From the NCBI GenBank assembly GCA_041946675.1, contig JBHGAU010000058.1:1-15940 (forward strand): DNA of 15,940 nt, written 5' to 3'. Within the stretch, counting starts at the first letter, position 1. Each line of letters starts with the position of its first letter. Both the position numbers and the translations under genes were made by a program. The DNA is from CAWBKV01 sp041946675. GTDB taxonomy: Archaea > Halobacteriota > Methanosarcinia > Methanotrichales > Methanotrichaceae. Positions 1-7,715 of the stretch are shown here, one piece after another. Under the pieces are notes generated by a model that was not told the origin of the DNA, did not search any database, and saw only the letters and a program-made list of their open reading frames with translations.

Positions 1-211
1 CGAAGGAATACTTATCATTGCATTTATCGCAGGATTCTACAACGCAACATTTTTCGCTGATCTTATCTTTACACATATCCGCGGAACAGCTTCCACTCGA
101 TGAATACGGGTTATCGCTTGATCCATACAAATTATCTTGTGCGCCGTATTGGGCTGATGCAAAAGATATCATGGCTGCCACTGATATCAGCAGCAAAAGC
201 AATATTTTCAT
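1..211 (-). CDS. Cysteine-rich secreted protein, N-terminal part (runs off the left edge)
   Basis: The minus strand is open from the ATG at 209-211 to the window edge, giving 70 residues and no stop. Residues 1-20 form a clear Sec signal peptide: a Lys, a run of leucines, then an ASA cleavage site before Gln21. The mature part starts with a Tyr/Gly/Ser/Asn-rich linker (21-41) and then carries six cysteines at 42, 47, 55, 56, 61 and 64, mixed with Lys and Asp. Such spacing suggests disulfides or metal binding outside the cell. A purine-rich AAGGTG lies about five bases before the ATG and supports this start. The plus-strand reading of the same bases is its shadow. I do not recognise the family; the rest of the protein lies outside the window. 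Confidence 0.75.
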   Translation of the reverse strand, partial: MKILLLLLISVAAMISFASAQYGAQDNLYGSSDNPYSSSGSCSADMCKDKISEKCCVVESCDKCNDKYSF

Positions 212-396
212 TACACACCTTCATCAAATATTTTTAACAAATGATTGTAAATCAAAGCATTAAAGCTTGAAGTAATATTTAATCAGTATATCAATTAAAA
301 TTAAATAATCCTTAATAACGTTGCTTACCTGAAAAATGATGCGCGAATTAAGTCTATTTCAAACTTAATGAGCTGCTAATTTAGAGCAATTGCTTT
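212..396. other. AT-rich gene-free stretch upstream of the cysteine-rich gene
   Basis: This stretch is strongly AT-rich and should hold the promoter of the minus-strand gene that starts at 211. Several TATA-like runs are present, so I cannot pick one. A short imperfect palindrome, GATT-GTA-AATC, lies near 243-253. I see no other gene. Confidence 0.4.
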
Positions 397-624
397 CTAC
401 TTTAATTTATTGCTGAGATGTATCCCATGTTCTTTCTCTGGCATTTTAGGTGAATTGTGGATTATGACATCATCTGTAGTTTGCAGGGCATGAGGTGTAA
501 CAGCGAGGTCTGACCGAGATTGCATATCTATGAGCTTAATTTCCTTATGAGTTCTATTTGCCGACCAAAACTTAGCTCGATTAAGATCTAGACGAAGCAC
601 AAACATCTTTAATTGTTCTCTCAT
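397..624 (-). CDS. Doubtful small hypothetical protein
   Basis: A 75-residue frame starts at the ATG at 622-624 (a GTG two codons earlier is also possible). A GGTGA lies nine bases before the ATG, and TATA-like sequence lies 20-40 bases upstream, which is the main reason for listing it. The product is basic and polar, with no signal peptide, membrane segment or motif that I recognise. It sits alone in an AT-rich region, so it could be a chance frame or a decayed gene remnant. Confidence 0.25.
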   Translation of the reverse strand: MREQLKMFVLRLDLNRAKFWSANRTHKEIKLIDMQSRSDLAVTPHALQTTDDVIIHNSPKMPEKEHGIHLSNKLK

Positions 625-630
625 TAACAC

Positions 631-923
631 GTTTCACCAACAATATAAACTGTAATACTATAATAGATAATGGTCCCAAATATAAAGATATACTAACCTT
701 AATACAGCCGGAACACTACAAACCATTTTGGTTTTCTGGCCCAGTCGATACAGACCAATAATTTCGAATTATAAATCTTAGCTACTTTTTTTATTTATTA
801 ATATTTAATTTTAATGATTACTTATCAAAATTATGGATAAACTTTTTCAGAATAAACCGCAGGCTATGATCGGATCTAAATTTATCTAATAATAAAATAT
901 TTATTTCTCAATTCTTTTCCCCG
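631..923. other. AT-rich intergenic region, no gene seen
   Basis: No convincing reading frame is visible on either strand. A small hairpin, AAACCA-TTT-TGGTTT, lies at 720-734 and is followed by T residues; a run of seven T lies near 786-792. These could be transcription end signals, but no gene points into them. The right end leads into the promoter of the membrane-protein gene. Confidence 0.4.
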
Positions 924-939
924 TGAAAAGCTATATATA
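924..939 (+). promoter_or_regulatory. BRE/TATA promoter for the membrane-protein gene
   Basis: A purine-rich GAAAAG (BRE-like) is followed directly by CTATATATA at 931-939. The usual archaeal distance of about 26 bases from the TATA centre puts the transcript start at about 961-963, on the GTG start codon. No ribosome-binding site is present, so the message is probably leaderless. Confidence 0.6.
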
Positions 940-962
940 CTAATTCAGTAAATAATCTAATT

Positions 963-1640
963 GTGGATTCGAAAGGTTGCCCGATAGGCTCCAATACGTT
1001 GGAAAAGGATCTAGAGAGATTAAATCGCATGCTTCAGGCAGCTCACCGAAGCTCAATCGATATCAAAAGCGCTTACGACTTCTACATACTGGCATTGAAG
1101 GAGTTCGACAAGGCCAACCTGACGGATGCATTCCTGTATTACGATCGATCCAAATATGAGCTGACATCTGCGATAAATGACGCCAAGCTCGATGTTAGAG
1201 GTCTCAGGTTTCACAGCCTTCGAACGATTGCCTACTTTTTCAAGATTTATGGATTATATGCGCTAATTTTCGGGATGCTGGCAATCCTTATCTTCAGTTA
1301 TTTAATCTACAGCTATGCCAATGTAACAGTATTGTCGGTCCCTCTCTGGGCACCATTCTTCGCGGGCCTCGGCTCCTCGGCTCAGATACTCTCCGGGGTA
1401 ATAGATGACCTGCGAAGGGAGAAGACAATTGTCAGATATAAGCGGGCATGGTATACGGCCATTCCCCTGCTGAGCTTAATCTTTGGATATATAGCCTATC
1501 TTATCTTCAGCTCAGGCTTACTCGCATTCAACATCAACTCCGAGAACAAGGATTTCTCCTTGATGTTTATCTGCTTTCTATCGGGATTCATAACCAACTG
1601 GCTGATAAATAGGCTATCGCATATCTCCAGGAACCTCTGA
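963..1640 (+). CDS. Membrane protein with soluble helical N-terminal region, unknown function
   Basis: The 225-residue product begins at a GTG. About 85 N-terminal residues are polar and probably helical, with a heptad-like stretch at 12-30 and a TPR-like helix pair around 37-72. Hydrophobic segments follow at about 96-117, 127-146 (weaker), 165-188 and 198-216, so three or four membrane spans are likely. There is no signal peptide; the N-terminal region is probably cytoplasmic. A positively charged loop (150-162) lies between the second and third segments, as expected for a cytoplasmic loop. The gene ends 15 bases before the stop of the convergent protease gene. I do not recognise a named family. 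The start rests on the TATA box spacing. Confidence 0.75.
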   Translation: MDSKGCPIGSNTLEKDLERLNRMLQAAHRSSIDIKSAYDFYILALKEFDKANLTDAFLYYDRSKYELTSAINDAKLDVRGLRFHSLRTIAYFFKIYGLYALIFGMLAILIFSYLIYSYANVTVLSVPLWAPFFAGLGSSAQILSGVIDDLRREKTIVRYKRAWYTAIPLLSLIFGYIAYLIFSSGLLAFNINSENKDFSLMFICFLSGFITNWLINRLSHISRNL

Positions 1641-1655
1641 AGGGATCATTAGATA

Positions 1656-4600
1656 TCAGGATATCACTACCCTGCCGTTCTCCCTCTTCAAGACTCCTGA
1701 TTTACTGCTGTTGCTGTCAGTGCTGTTATTGGCCCTGGCAGCAGCAGGGAATCCGGGAATCAGCCCTTTTGGATTCACAATCCCGCTGACCCATGCCGTA
1801 TCCTTCCGCTCGAGCGTTGCGCCGTTCAAAGTCAGCACAACGTCAACAAGGTGCATCCTTGAGCTTTTTCCGAGCATTGCAAACTTGGTGGGGTTGAACT
1901 CGAGATAAAGAGTCGTATTGCCGGCACCGAGCTTGCTTGAAATTGTGTCTGTGCCGATCTCGTTCCCGCTATCATCAACCAGCCTGCCGCTGACCTGATA
2001 GGTGCCTGGCAATATCACATCTATGCCTACCCCTATTCTTATTTTGCCGGAAGCTGTTTCATTCGAAAATTCATTTGTGAAATATGCTGCAGGCGGCTGG
2101 AATTCCTTGGGGCTTCTGTCCACGGTTATATTGCCGTTATACCTATCGAGCAATTCTCCGCGATCACTGTAAAGGAGAAGGTTCTCAACTCTTAGGGACA
2201 TGCATTTTCCTTTCTCCCAGATATCGCTTCCATTCACGGCTACTTCTATCACGCCGTGTCCGTTGAGCCTTGAACTGCCGTTGAACTGATCTATCAGAAA
2301 TCCTTCACAATCAGTAAGGCTTCCTTCAACTCTGTAATTTCCCGAAGCTGTCGAATTTACCCCAAATCCTAAGACCAGATTGTCGAAGTATCCATCTTTA
2401 TTGAGATCCTTCGCATCCGAGTAGTTCAGTCCTTCGAGGTAAGAGCTCGCAACATTCACGCTAACGGGTATCTGGATCGATCTATTGGCATCAGCAGATG
2501 AGATTTCTATATACCCAGCGAGATTATGGACTGACGTGTTCTTCGGCACAGTGATGCTTGCATTGATGGTTGCGCTGGAATCGCTATCTATTGCCCTGGG
2601 ACCGTTGGTCGCTATCCAGGTCCAGCGCTCATCGGTATATTGTGTCAGCCTTACAGTGAACTGCTGCTCTCCTGAGGGCACATCATATCCATAAACTCTT
2701 ACCTTCCATATGCCTGTTGCTGGACTTAAGGCCTCTATAGGTCCCAGGTTCTCTGTTCCAAGTGCCGCATCAGCTGGCTCGCCGTTTGGGTCTTCAAACA
2801 GGAACAACAGCTCGCTCTCGTTTCCCTCTTTGCTCAGCTTTGCAGATATTCGCCTCGTCTCAGACTGCACGTATATGCTGCTCTCCCAAATCTTCTTGCT
2901 TTCTACAGATCCCTGAAAATCCGAGGCTGTTATATTCTCGATCAACCCTTGATAGCTCAGATTATTCAGAGGCGGCCCTCTGTTCTCGACAGTAAATTGG
3001 ATATTTGCAGTGCCGCCTGGCGATATCGTCCTTACGCTCCATCTCCTGGGAAAGCTATCGATAAGCGATCGCTCCATACTCAGAGTATAATTTTCAGGAA
3101 CCGAGAGCTTCTCGCCGTGGACTGCCACCAGCCAGCGGCCCGATGGTGGATCCTGGACATCTATCTCCGTAAGATGGCCACTCTGCTTGCCCGAATAGTA
3201 CTCGCTCGTTGGAGCGAGCAAGAACAGATCAATAGTACTTGTGCTCTTCCAGCTCAGTCTGGACTTGAGGTCACTTGTGCCTAAAGGCACATCAATATAG
3301 AAGTAATGCCAATCGCTCCCCTTTATGGAACCTGATGCATGACCGCTGCCCCTCAGAACCTCTATCGGTACTGCTATATTTACGGATACCGGTATTGAAG
3401 TCAGCCTCTTGCCGCTATCGAAGATATCGATGGACCCGTTGTATATTCCGGGTGATGTCCCGTTCGGTATAGTTATCGCAGCTCCAAAGACCCTCTGTCC
3501 ATTGGCGGGAATGCTTTTAGGAAGCGGCTGGACGCTCATCCAATCGGCAATTGATCCGGAGACGGATGTCGCCAAATCGGTTCTCTCTTTGTTGGTGAAG
3601 AAAGTGAACTGGGTCGCCCAGTCCTCATCTCCAGGTGCAAGAGTATAAAGCTTCTTCTGAGGCCTGTCAGCTCCGGCATTAAGGCCTACATATATTCCCT
3701 TGCCTGCAGGCAGATAAGCCCATCTGCCTGGGGTCCACTTATTGGGTTCTACGCCACAGAGATCATCGCTGAGGTTTTCATAGGAGCCAAATGCATCCAT
3801 GAGTCCAGATCCCTGGTAGTAATCCTCATACTTCTCGCCGAGAGTATTATTGAGGCTCTTTGCGCCATTCATCATTGCAGCTTTCACTCCGGCAGGCGTT
3901 AGATTCTTTTGAGACTGTAAGAGCAGTGCTGCAACTCCCGCAGCAACAGGCGTAGATAGACTTGTTCCTGATTCCCTCGCATAATAAATATCCAGGTACT
4001 CCGGCTTCTCAAGCCCCGGAGGAACCGTCGAAATGATATTTACGCCGGGACCGACAACATCGGGTTTTATTCTGCCGTCTCTGGTCGGTCCCGATCCGCT
4101 GAAGTTTGCTACGTGTCCCAGATAATCGGATGCTCCTACTGTTATTACCCTGATGCCATCCCCAGGAGAATCAATCAGGCCCGGAGGCAAGGCAAGGACT
4201 ATCGGGACGACAAGCAGCAGAACGTTTCTGTTGGCACTCCGTCCTGTTTGAGATAGATCTATCTGATCGGCCTTTAGATCTCCGAGGCTCGCTTTTGTGG
4301 AGACGCTTGCATCAGCATAGGCTTTTGCGGCAGAATCCGACTCAGTCAAGCTCTGCATTGTTGTGCTATTGCGGTTGCCGGCTGCCACGCATACCACAAC
4401 GCCCTCATCCATCGCATTGTCGGCGGCCATTGTTATCGGCGGATTTGTCTCCCCGAGGTTCAGGCCGCCTAAGCTCAGGCTGAGGACATTTGCGCCGTTA
4501 TATATGGCCCATTCTATTCCAGCGATTATATCAGAGACCTTGCCGTTTCCACTGCTGTCTATTACCTTGACATTCAGCAAATTTGCGCCCGGGGCAATTC

Positions 4601-5213
4601 CCTTGTATTTTCCACTTGATGCTGCCCCTGAGCCTGCGATTATGCCTGCGACCATTGTGCCGTGGCCGAGAAGATCATCGGCGGAGATCTCATCATCGAC
4701 AAAGTTCTTCTCGCCAACAACCTTGCCCTCGAGATCCGGATGGTTTTTATCGATTCCAGAATCGATCACAGCAACTGTAATACCCTTCCCGTCTATTCCC
4801 TTTGCCCAGAGCTTATCTGCATTGACATATTTTGCAGGGCTGATCGCCTCGCCGCCTGATGTACCTGCCGCTGGAGCAGATATGTGAGTGGAATTATCCA
4901 GATAGATCTTATCAACGGAATCGCTTTCCGAAAGCCTCTTTATAGCTGCCGGCGCAGCTCTTCCCGCAATGCCGTTTATGAGGCGATATCTGTATTTAAT
5001 ATCTATATCATTCAGGTCCGGTGTGCTTTTTCCCTTGAGCATAACGATGATAGGTATTTTCTCACTGTAGCCGCTGTTTACCCTGTTAGCCAGGGCATGA
5101 TCAATTTTGGCAAGGCTTGAACTGGAAGCATCGGCAAAAGGTGTGGCCACTAATAGCAAGGCCATAAGGGCAATTCCTGCTCTAAAGATCAGAATCAGTT
5201 GTCTCATTTCCAT
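1656..5213 (-). CDS. Large secreted subtilisin-like serine protease (S8 family) with C-terminal beta domains
   Basis: This is an extracellular endopeptidase of 1185 residues, numbered here from the ATG at 5211-5213. A signal peptide (to about residue 29) is followed by an I9-type propeptide (about 51-113) and the catalytic domain (about 125-475). The triad is visible: Asp151 in VIDSGID, His184 in GHGTMVAG and Ser418 in GTSLSTP; Asn280 in AAGN is the oxyanion residue. After Asn280 there is an extra segment of about 55 residues with a hydrophobic patch. The rest is beta-rich: two PPC-like domains (about 620-715 and 780-858), Ig-like parts between and after them, and one EF-hand-like loop (Asp936, Asn938, Asp940, Asp944) that could bind calcium. 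Many Asn-X-Ser/Thr sites fit a glycosylated exoprotein. The C-terminus has no membrane anchor or sorting signal, so it is probably released or held by its domains. An in-frame TTG lies at 5219; the AGGT ten bases before the ATG favours the ATG. Confidence 0.92.
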   Translation of the reverse strand: MEMRQLILIFRAGIALMALLLVATPFADASSSSLAKIDHALANRVNSGYSEKIPIIVMLKGKSTPDLNDIDIKYRYRLINGIAGRAAPAAIKRLSESDSVDKIYLDNSTHISAPAAGTSGGEAISPAKYVNADKLWAKGIDGKGITVAVIDSGIDKNHPDLEGKVVGEKNFVDDEISADDLLGHGTMVAGIIAGSGAASSGKYKGIAPGANLLNVKVIDSSGNGKVSDIIAGIEWAIYNGANVLSLSLGGLNLGETNPPITMAADNAMDEGVVVCVAAGNRNSTTMQSLTESDSAAKAYADASVSTKASLGDLKADQIDLSQTGRSANRNVLLLVVPIVLALPPGLIDSPGDGIRVITVGASDYLGHVANFSGSGPTRDGRIKPDVVGPGVNIISTVPPGLEKPEYLDIYYARESGTSLSTPVAAGVAALLLQSQKNLTPAGVKAAMMNGAKSLNNTLGEKYEDYYQGSGLMDAFGSYENLSDDLCGVEPNKWTPGRWAYLPAGKGIYVGLNAGADRPQKKLYTLAPGDEDWATQFTFFTNKERTDLATSVSGSIADWMSVQPLPKSIPANGQRVFGAAITIPNGTSPGIYNGSIDIFDSGKRLTSIPVSVNIAVPIEVLRGSGHASGSIKGSDWHYFYIDVPLGTSDLKSRLSWKSTSTIDLFLLAPTSEYYSGKQSGHLTEIDVQDPPSGRWLVAVHGEKLSVPENYTLSMERSLIDSFPRRWSVRTISPGGTANIQFTVENRGPPLNNLSYQGLIENITASDFQGSVESKKIWESSIYVQSETRRISAKLSKEGNESELLFLFEDPNGEPADAALGTENLGPIEALSPATGIWKVRVYGYDVPSGEQQFTVRLTQYTDERWTWIATNGPRAIDSDSSATINASITVPKNTSVHNLAGYIEISSADANRSIQIPVSVNVASSYLEGLNYSDAKDLNKDGYFDNLVLGFGVNSTASGNYRVEGSLTDCEGFLIDQFNGSSRLNGHGVIEVAVNGSDIWEKGKCMSLRVENLLLYSDRGELLDRYNGNITVDRSPKEFQPPAAYFTNEFSNETASGKIRIGVGIDVILPGTYQVSGRLVDDSGNEIGTDTISSKLGAGNTTLYLEFNPTKFAMLGKSSRMHLVDVVLTLNGATLERKDTAWVSGIVNPKGLIPGFPAAARANNSTDSNSSKSGVLKRENGRVVIS

Positions 5214-5285
5214 ATCCAATCATACCTATGAGGGAGATCCGACATGAGTCGCCGGAAGGCCGCGATAGGTTGATGTAAGTAGACA
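5214..5285. promoter_or_regulatory. Short divergent intergenic region with symmetric ATAGGT inverted repeat
   Basis: Two divergent genes, protease and archaeosortase, share this 72-base gap. ACCTAT at 5224-5229 and ATAGGT at 5265-5270 form an inverted repeat centred at 5247, the middle of the gap. Each arm reads ATAGGT toward its own gene. On the minus side it can act as a ribosome-binding site for the ATG at 5213; on the plus side it is 15 bases from the ATG, too far for a normal site. The gap centre is GC-rich with no clear TATA box, so promoter positions are unknown. Confidence 0.35.
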
Positions 5286-6092
5286 ATGCTAAATAAACCT
5301 GTGGTCCTCTTACTCTCGATGATCGCAGCCTGGCTGACTACAAATGTACTCTGGCTGAGCCTGATCTTTCTCCTGGCCTCTGCAATTGTGGATGCCGGCT
5401 ACATCGCAGCCCTGGGCTGGATAATGTTCGGCTTTTACTGGCTCGAGCAGCCGTATCATTATCTGAGCATTGAGGATTATTTCAACGCAATGCTGGCTGC
5501 TGTTGCAGCGCTTTTCTGCCTTTATCTCGCTTTGGTCATAATAATAAAAGGAAAATCTCAGGCATCCTCCTGGGCTGGATATGCTGCAGCAATCTGCGGC
5601 ATCATCTATTTTCCATTTGCAGAGCTTGAGCCGCTCAGATCATGGCTAATTGGACACACCACAATGATCACAGCTAGTCTGCTTCAAGCGTTCTCGATTC
5701 CAGTCTCAGTGGAAGGATGGAATATCCTGACCCTTAACGGAAGATCGGTTGAGATCATACTGGCCTGCACTGCCATTGAGAGCATAGCGCTATTCACAGG
5801 TGTGATCATATCCGTAAATGCGCCTGTAACGCGTAAGCTCATTGCACTTGTATCATCAGTCCTGGCTATATATATATTAAATGTATTTAGAAATGCCTTT
5901 GTGCTCATGGCATACGGATGGGACTGGTTTGGGAACGACAGCTTTTACGTGGCGCATAATATTATAGCAAAGTTCGGCTCGATAATAGCATTGCTAACGG
6001 TCGCATATCTTGTCTTCATGCTCCTGCCGGAGCTACTGACATTGATAGATGAGCTTGAGATGGAGATCAGGCATCCTGGAGGCGCTGCTTGA
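5286..6092 (+). CDS. artA: Archaeosortase A (exosortase/archaeosortase family transpeptidase)
   Basis: This polytopic membrane enzyme of 268 residues cuts C-terminal sorting signals (PGF-CTERM type in known cases) from secreted proteins and supports their lipid attachment. About seven hydrophobic segments are visible. The family active-site residues are present: Cys161 in ACTAIES, Arg202 in NVFRNAF and a His at 224 in VAHN. The length fits the family. The ATG at 5286 is the only reasonable start, since an in-frame TAG lies two codons upstream. The gene heads an operon with the decarboxylase and synthase for the serine/ethanolamine lipid; the association of ArtA with PssA and PssD is known from haloarchaea. 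No substrate with a C-terminal sorting signal is seen in this window. Confidence 0.88.
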   Translation: MLNKPVVLLLSMIAAWLTTNVLWLSLIFLLASAIVDAGYIAALGWIMFGFYWLEQPYHYLSIEDYFNAMLAAVAALFCLYLALVIIIKGKSQASSWAGYAAAICGIIYFPFAELEPLRSWLIGHTTMITASLLQAFSIPVSVEGWNILTLNGRSVEIILACTAIESIALFTGVIISVNAPVTRKLIALVSSVLAIYILNVFRNAFVLMAYGWDWFGNDSFYVAHNIIAKFGSIIALLTVAYLVFMLLPELLTLIDELEMEIRHPGGAA

Positions 6093-6676
6093 AGCTGGCT
6101 AAGAACTCAACCGCCTGGATATCAATTCCCATTTTCATAACTGCCATTCTTGCTGCAGTAGGGAACTGGTATGCATCATCTGTTGCACTTGTCGGCTCAA
6201 TTTTCATAATATTCTTTCACCGTGATCCTGATAGAGCGCCAAAAGGAGACGGCATGGTATCGCCAGCCGACGGCAGGATTCTGCCTGCCGAAGAGAACAA
6301 GATTGCAGTCTTCATGGGCCCCTGGGATGTGCATGTAAACAGGGCGCCGCTGAGTGGGCTCGTCAAGGAGGTCCAACGCATAAAAGGCGGACATACCCCG
6401 GCATTTTTAGGATCAGCAAGCAGGAACGATCAGAACAGGATATTGCTCGAGACAAATTATGGCGACATAGAGATCCATCAGATCTCGGGCTCTCTTGTCA
6501 GAGATATAGTCTGCTATGTTCGTCCTGGAGACAGCGTTTCCAGGGGCGAGAGAATAGGCATGGTCCGCTTCGGCTCACGCGTTGAGGTTACAGTTCCCCA
6601 GAATTTTCAGACCTGTGTCGAAAACGGCGAAAAGGTTCATGCTGGCGAGTCGATAATAGCGGTGAAGTGCGAATGA
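6089..6676 (+). CDS. pssD: Archaeal phosphatidylserine (archaetidylserine) decarboxylase proenzyme
   Basis: This pyruvoyl enzyme of 195 residues removes CO2 from the serine head group of a membrane lipid to give the ethanolamine lipid. Two N-terminal membrane segments (about 10-42) are followed by FHRDPDR (43-49), VSPADG (57-62) and MGPWDVHVNRAP (76-87), all typical of the short PSD family. The self-cleavage site is Gly162-Ser163 in FGSR; cleavage would leave a 33-residue alpha chain with a pyruvoyl N-terminus. The start is a TTG that overlaps the artA stop (TTGA at 6089-6092). A strong GGAGG lies six bases upstream inside artA, which supports TTG and suggests translational coupling. Confidence 0.92.
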   Translation: MKLAKNSTAWISIPIFITAILAAVGNWYASSVALVGSIFIIFFHRDPDRAPKGDGMVSPADGRILPAEENKIAVFMGPWDVHVNRAPLSGLVKEVQRIKGGHTPAFLGSASRNDQNRILLETNYGDIEIHQISGSLVRDIVCYVRPGDSVSRGERIGMVRFGSRVEVTVPQNFQTCVENGEKVHAGESIIAVKCE

Positions 6677-7338
6677 ATATCTTGAGTGTTATAAGGCTAC
6701 CTGATCTTCTCTCGATCTTAAATGCCGCACTCGGCTTTGGCTCAATTCTGGCGGCATATCTCAATAGATCCGATATCAGTGTACTTCTCATAATTCTGGC
6801 GGCAGCTGCAGACGGCTTAGACGGGTTTCTGGCACGAAGATTCGGATCTGGACCTCTTGGCACAAACCTGGATTCCTTTGCTGATCTTGTTTCATTCGGA
6901 GTTGCGCCAGCAGTCTTTGTATTCATGGTATTCAGGCTATCTTGGATCACAGCGGCTGTTGGAGCTATTTATCTTGCCTGCGGAATGCTCCGGCTTGCAA
7001 GGTTTAATTTGTCGCCTAAGGGGGAGATATTCGAGGGTCTTCCGATACCTCCTTGTGGGATTGCCGCATCCGCAAGCGTTCTCCTGGGCTGGCCTGAGCT
7101 CACTCTGGCATTGATGATTGTGCTATCGGCGCTCATGATAAGCAGCATCCCATACCCCAAGGTCCGCAGCCTGTCGGCTATTGCTTCATTGATTCTGATT
7201 TGCCTGATAATTGTTGCTGCAGTTTGGGTCGTAAAGGGCGGAGATTATGCGGAAGTTCTGCCTTACTCTATCATTGCAACGATTGTAATATACATAGCAA
7301 GTCCGGTGGTGATGCAATTCCTTCGAAGAGAGAGATAG
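6673..7338 (+). CDS. pssA: Phosphatidylserine (archaetidylserine) synthase, CDP-alcohol phosphatidyltransferase family
   Basis: This membrane enzyme of 221 residues transfers the lipid phosphatidyl group from a CDP-lipid to serine, giving the substrate of the decarboxylase encoded just upstream. The family signature is visible at about residues 47-71: DGLDGFLAR, then G-TNL-D-SFA-D, with all the metal-binding Asp residues present; the spacing from AR to the Gly is seven residues rather than the eight of the textbook pattern. About six to eight membrane segments fill the rest. I chose the ATG at 6673, which overlaps the pssD stop as ATGA and has a GGTGA seven bases upstream; a GTG at 6667 is also in frame. 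It is the third gene of the artA operon. Confidence 0.92.
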   Translation: MNILSVIRLPDLLSILNAALGFGSILAAYLNRSDISVLLIILAAAADGLDGFLARRFGSGPLGTNLDSFADLVSFGVAPAVFVFMVFRLSWITAAVGAIYLACGMLRLARFNLSPKGEIFEGLPIPPCGIAASASVLLGWPELTLALMIVLSALMISSIPYPKVRSLSAIASLILICLIIVAAVWVVKGGDYAEVLPYSIIATIVIYIASPVVMQFLRRER

Positions 7339-7643
7339 CTGCCTTTGAGGCAGGGATCAAGCTCGGCGCTTTATACCATCAGTTCGTGGGAGCGCCCGTA
7401 AGCCTTGAAACGGCTGCCAGCCTGGAGAGAGCTATCCAGAAGAGCATATCTCTCCAGCCATACGTGAAGTTCGTCAAAGTCAGCATCAATAGGGATATGC
7501 TGAAAAGGAATCTCTTTGGCTATGGGGAGCTTGAAGGCAGGATGATCGATGCAGAGGTTGAGATCGACTATCAGGGCGAAGTCGTCCGAGCCGGGCTAAA
7601 ATACGATCCTGAAAAGAACTATCCATTAATGTACCTCCTTTAG
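7317..7643 (+). CDS. mptD: Dihydroneopterin aldolase, archaeal MptD type (start codon uncertain)
   Basis: This enzyme cleaves 7,8-dihydroneopterin to 6-hydroxymethyl-dihydropterin and glycolaldehyde in tetrahydromethanopterin synthesis. Recognition rests on FEAGIKLGALYHQFVG, LDAEVE-like GRMIDAEVEI and the end NYPLMYLL. Numbered from 7317, Glu11, His21, Gln47 and Tyr96 have nearly the spacing I recall for the catalytic residues of the Methanocaldococcus enzyme (25, 35, 61, 111). The gene overlaps the end of pssA by about 20 bases. There is no ATG, GTG or TTG at the expected start: the nearest in-frame candidates are TTG at 7224 and 7200, deep inside pssA, and the next GTG downstream would delete Glu11 and His21. 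I give the ATT at 7317, preceded by GGTGGTGAT, as one possibility. The function is firm; the start is not. Confidence 0.85.
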   Translation: MPSKREIAAFEAGIKLGALYHQFVGAPVSLETAASLERAIQKSISLQPYVKFVKVSINRDMLKRNLFGYGELEGRMIDAEVEIDYQGEVVRAGLKYDPEKNYPLMYLL

Positions 7644-7715
7644 TCCTCGTAAATTGTTCCTATATGAAACGTACTCTTATTTCAGGGCTATTCTATTAAT
7701 ATCAAACACAGCAAA

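Noticed and set aside
18..263. Plus-strand frame of 81 codons at the left edge
   Set aside because: It lies opposite the minus-strand secreted protein, which has a signal peptide and a ribosome-binding site; the plus frame has neither.
1740..1790. PGF sorting signal at the protease C-terminus (GLIPGFP)
   Set aside because: No transmembrane segment or basic tail follows it in any frame.
4363..4887. 174-codon plus-strand frame opposite the protease
   Set aside because: It lies fully antisense to the conserved catalytic domain, has no ribosome-binding site, and its composition follows the codon bias of the protease.
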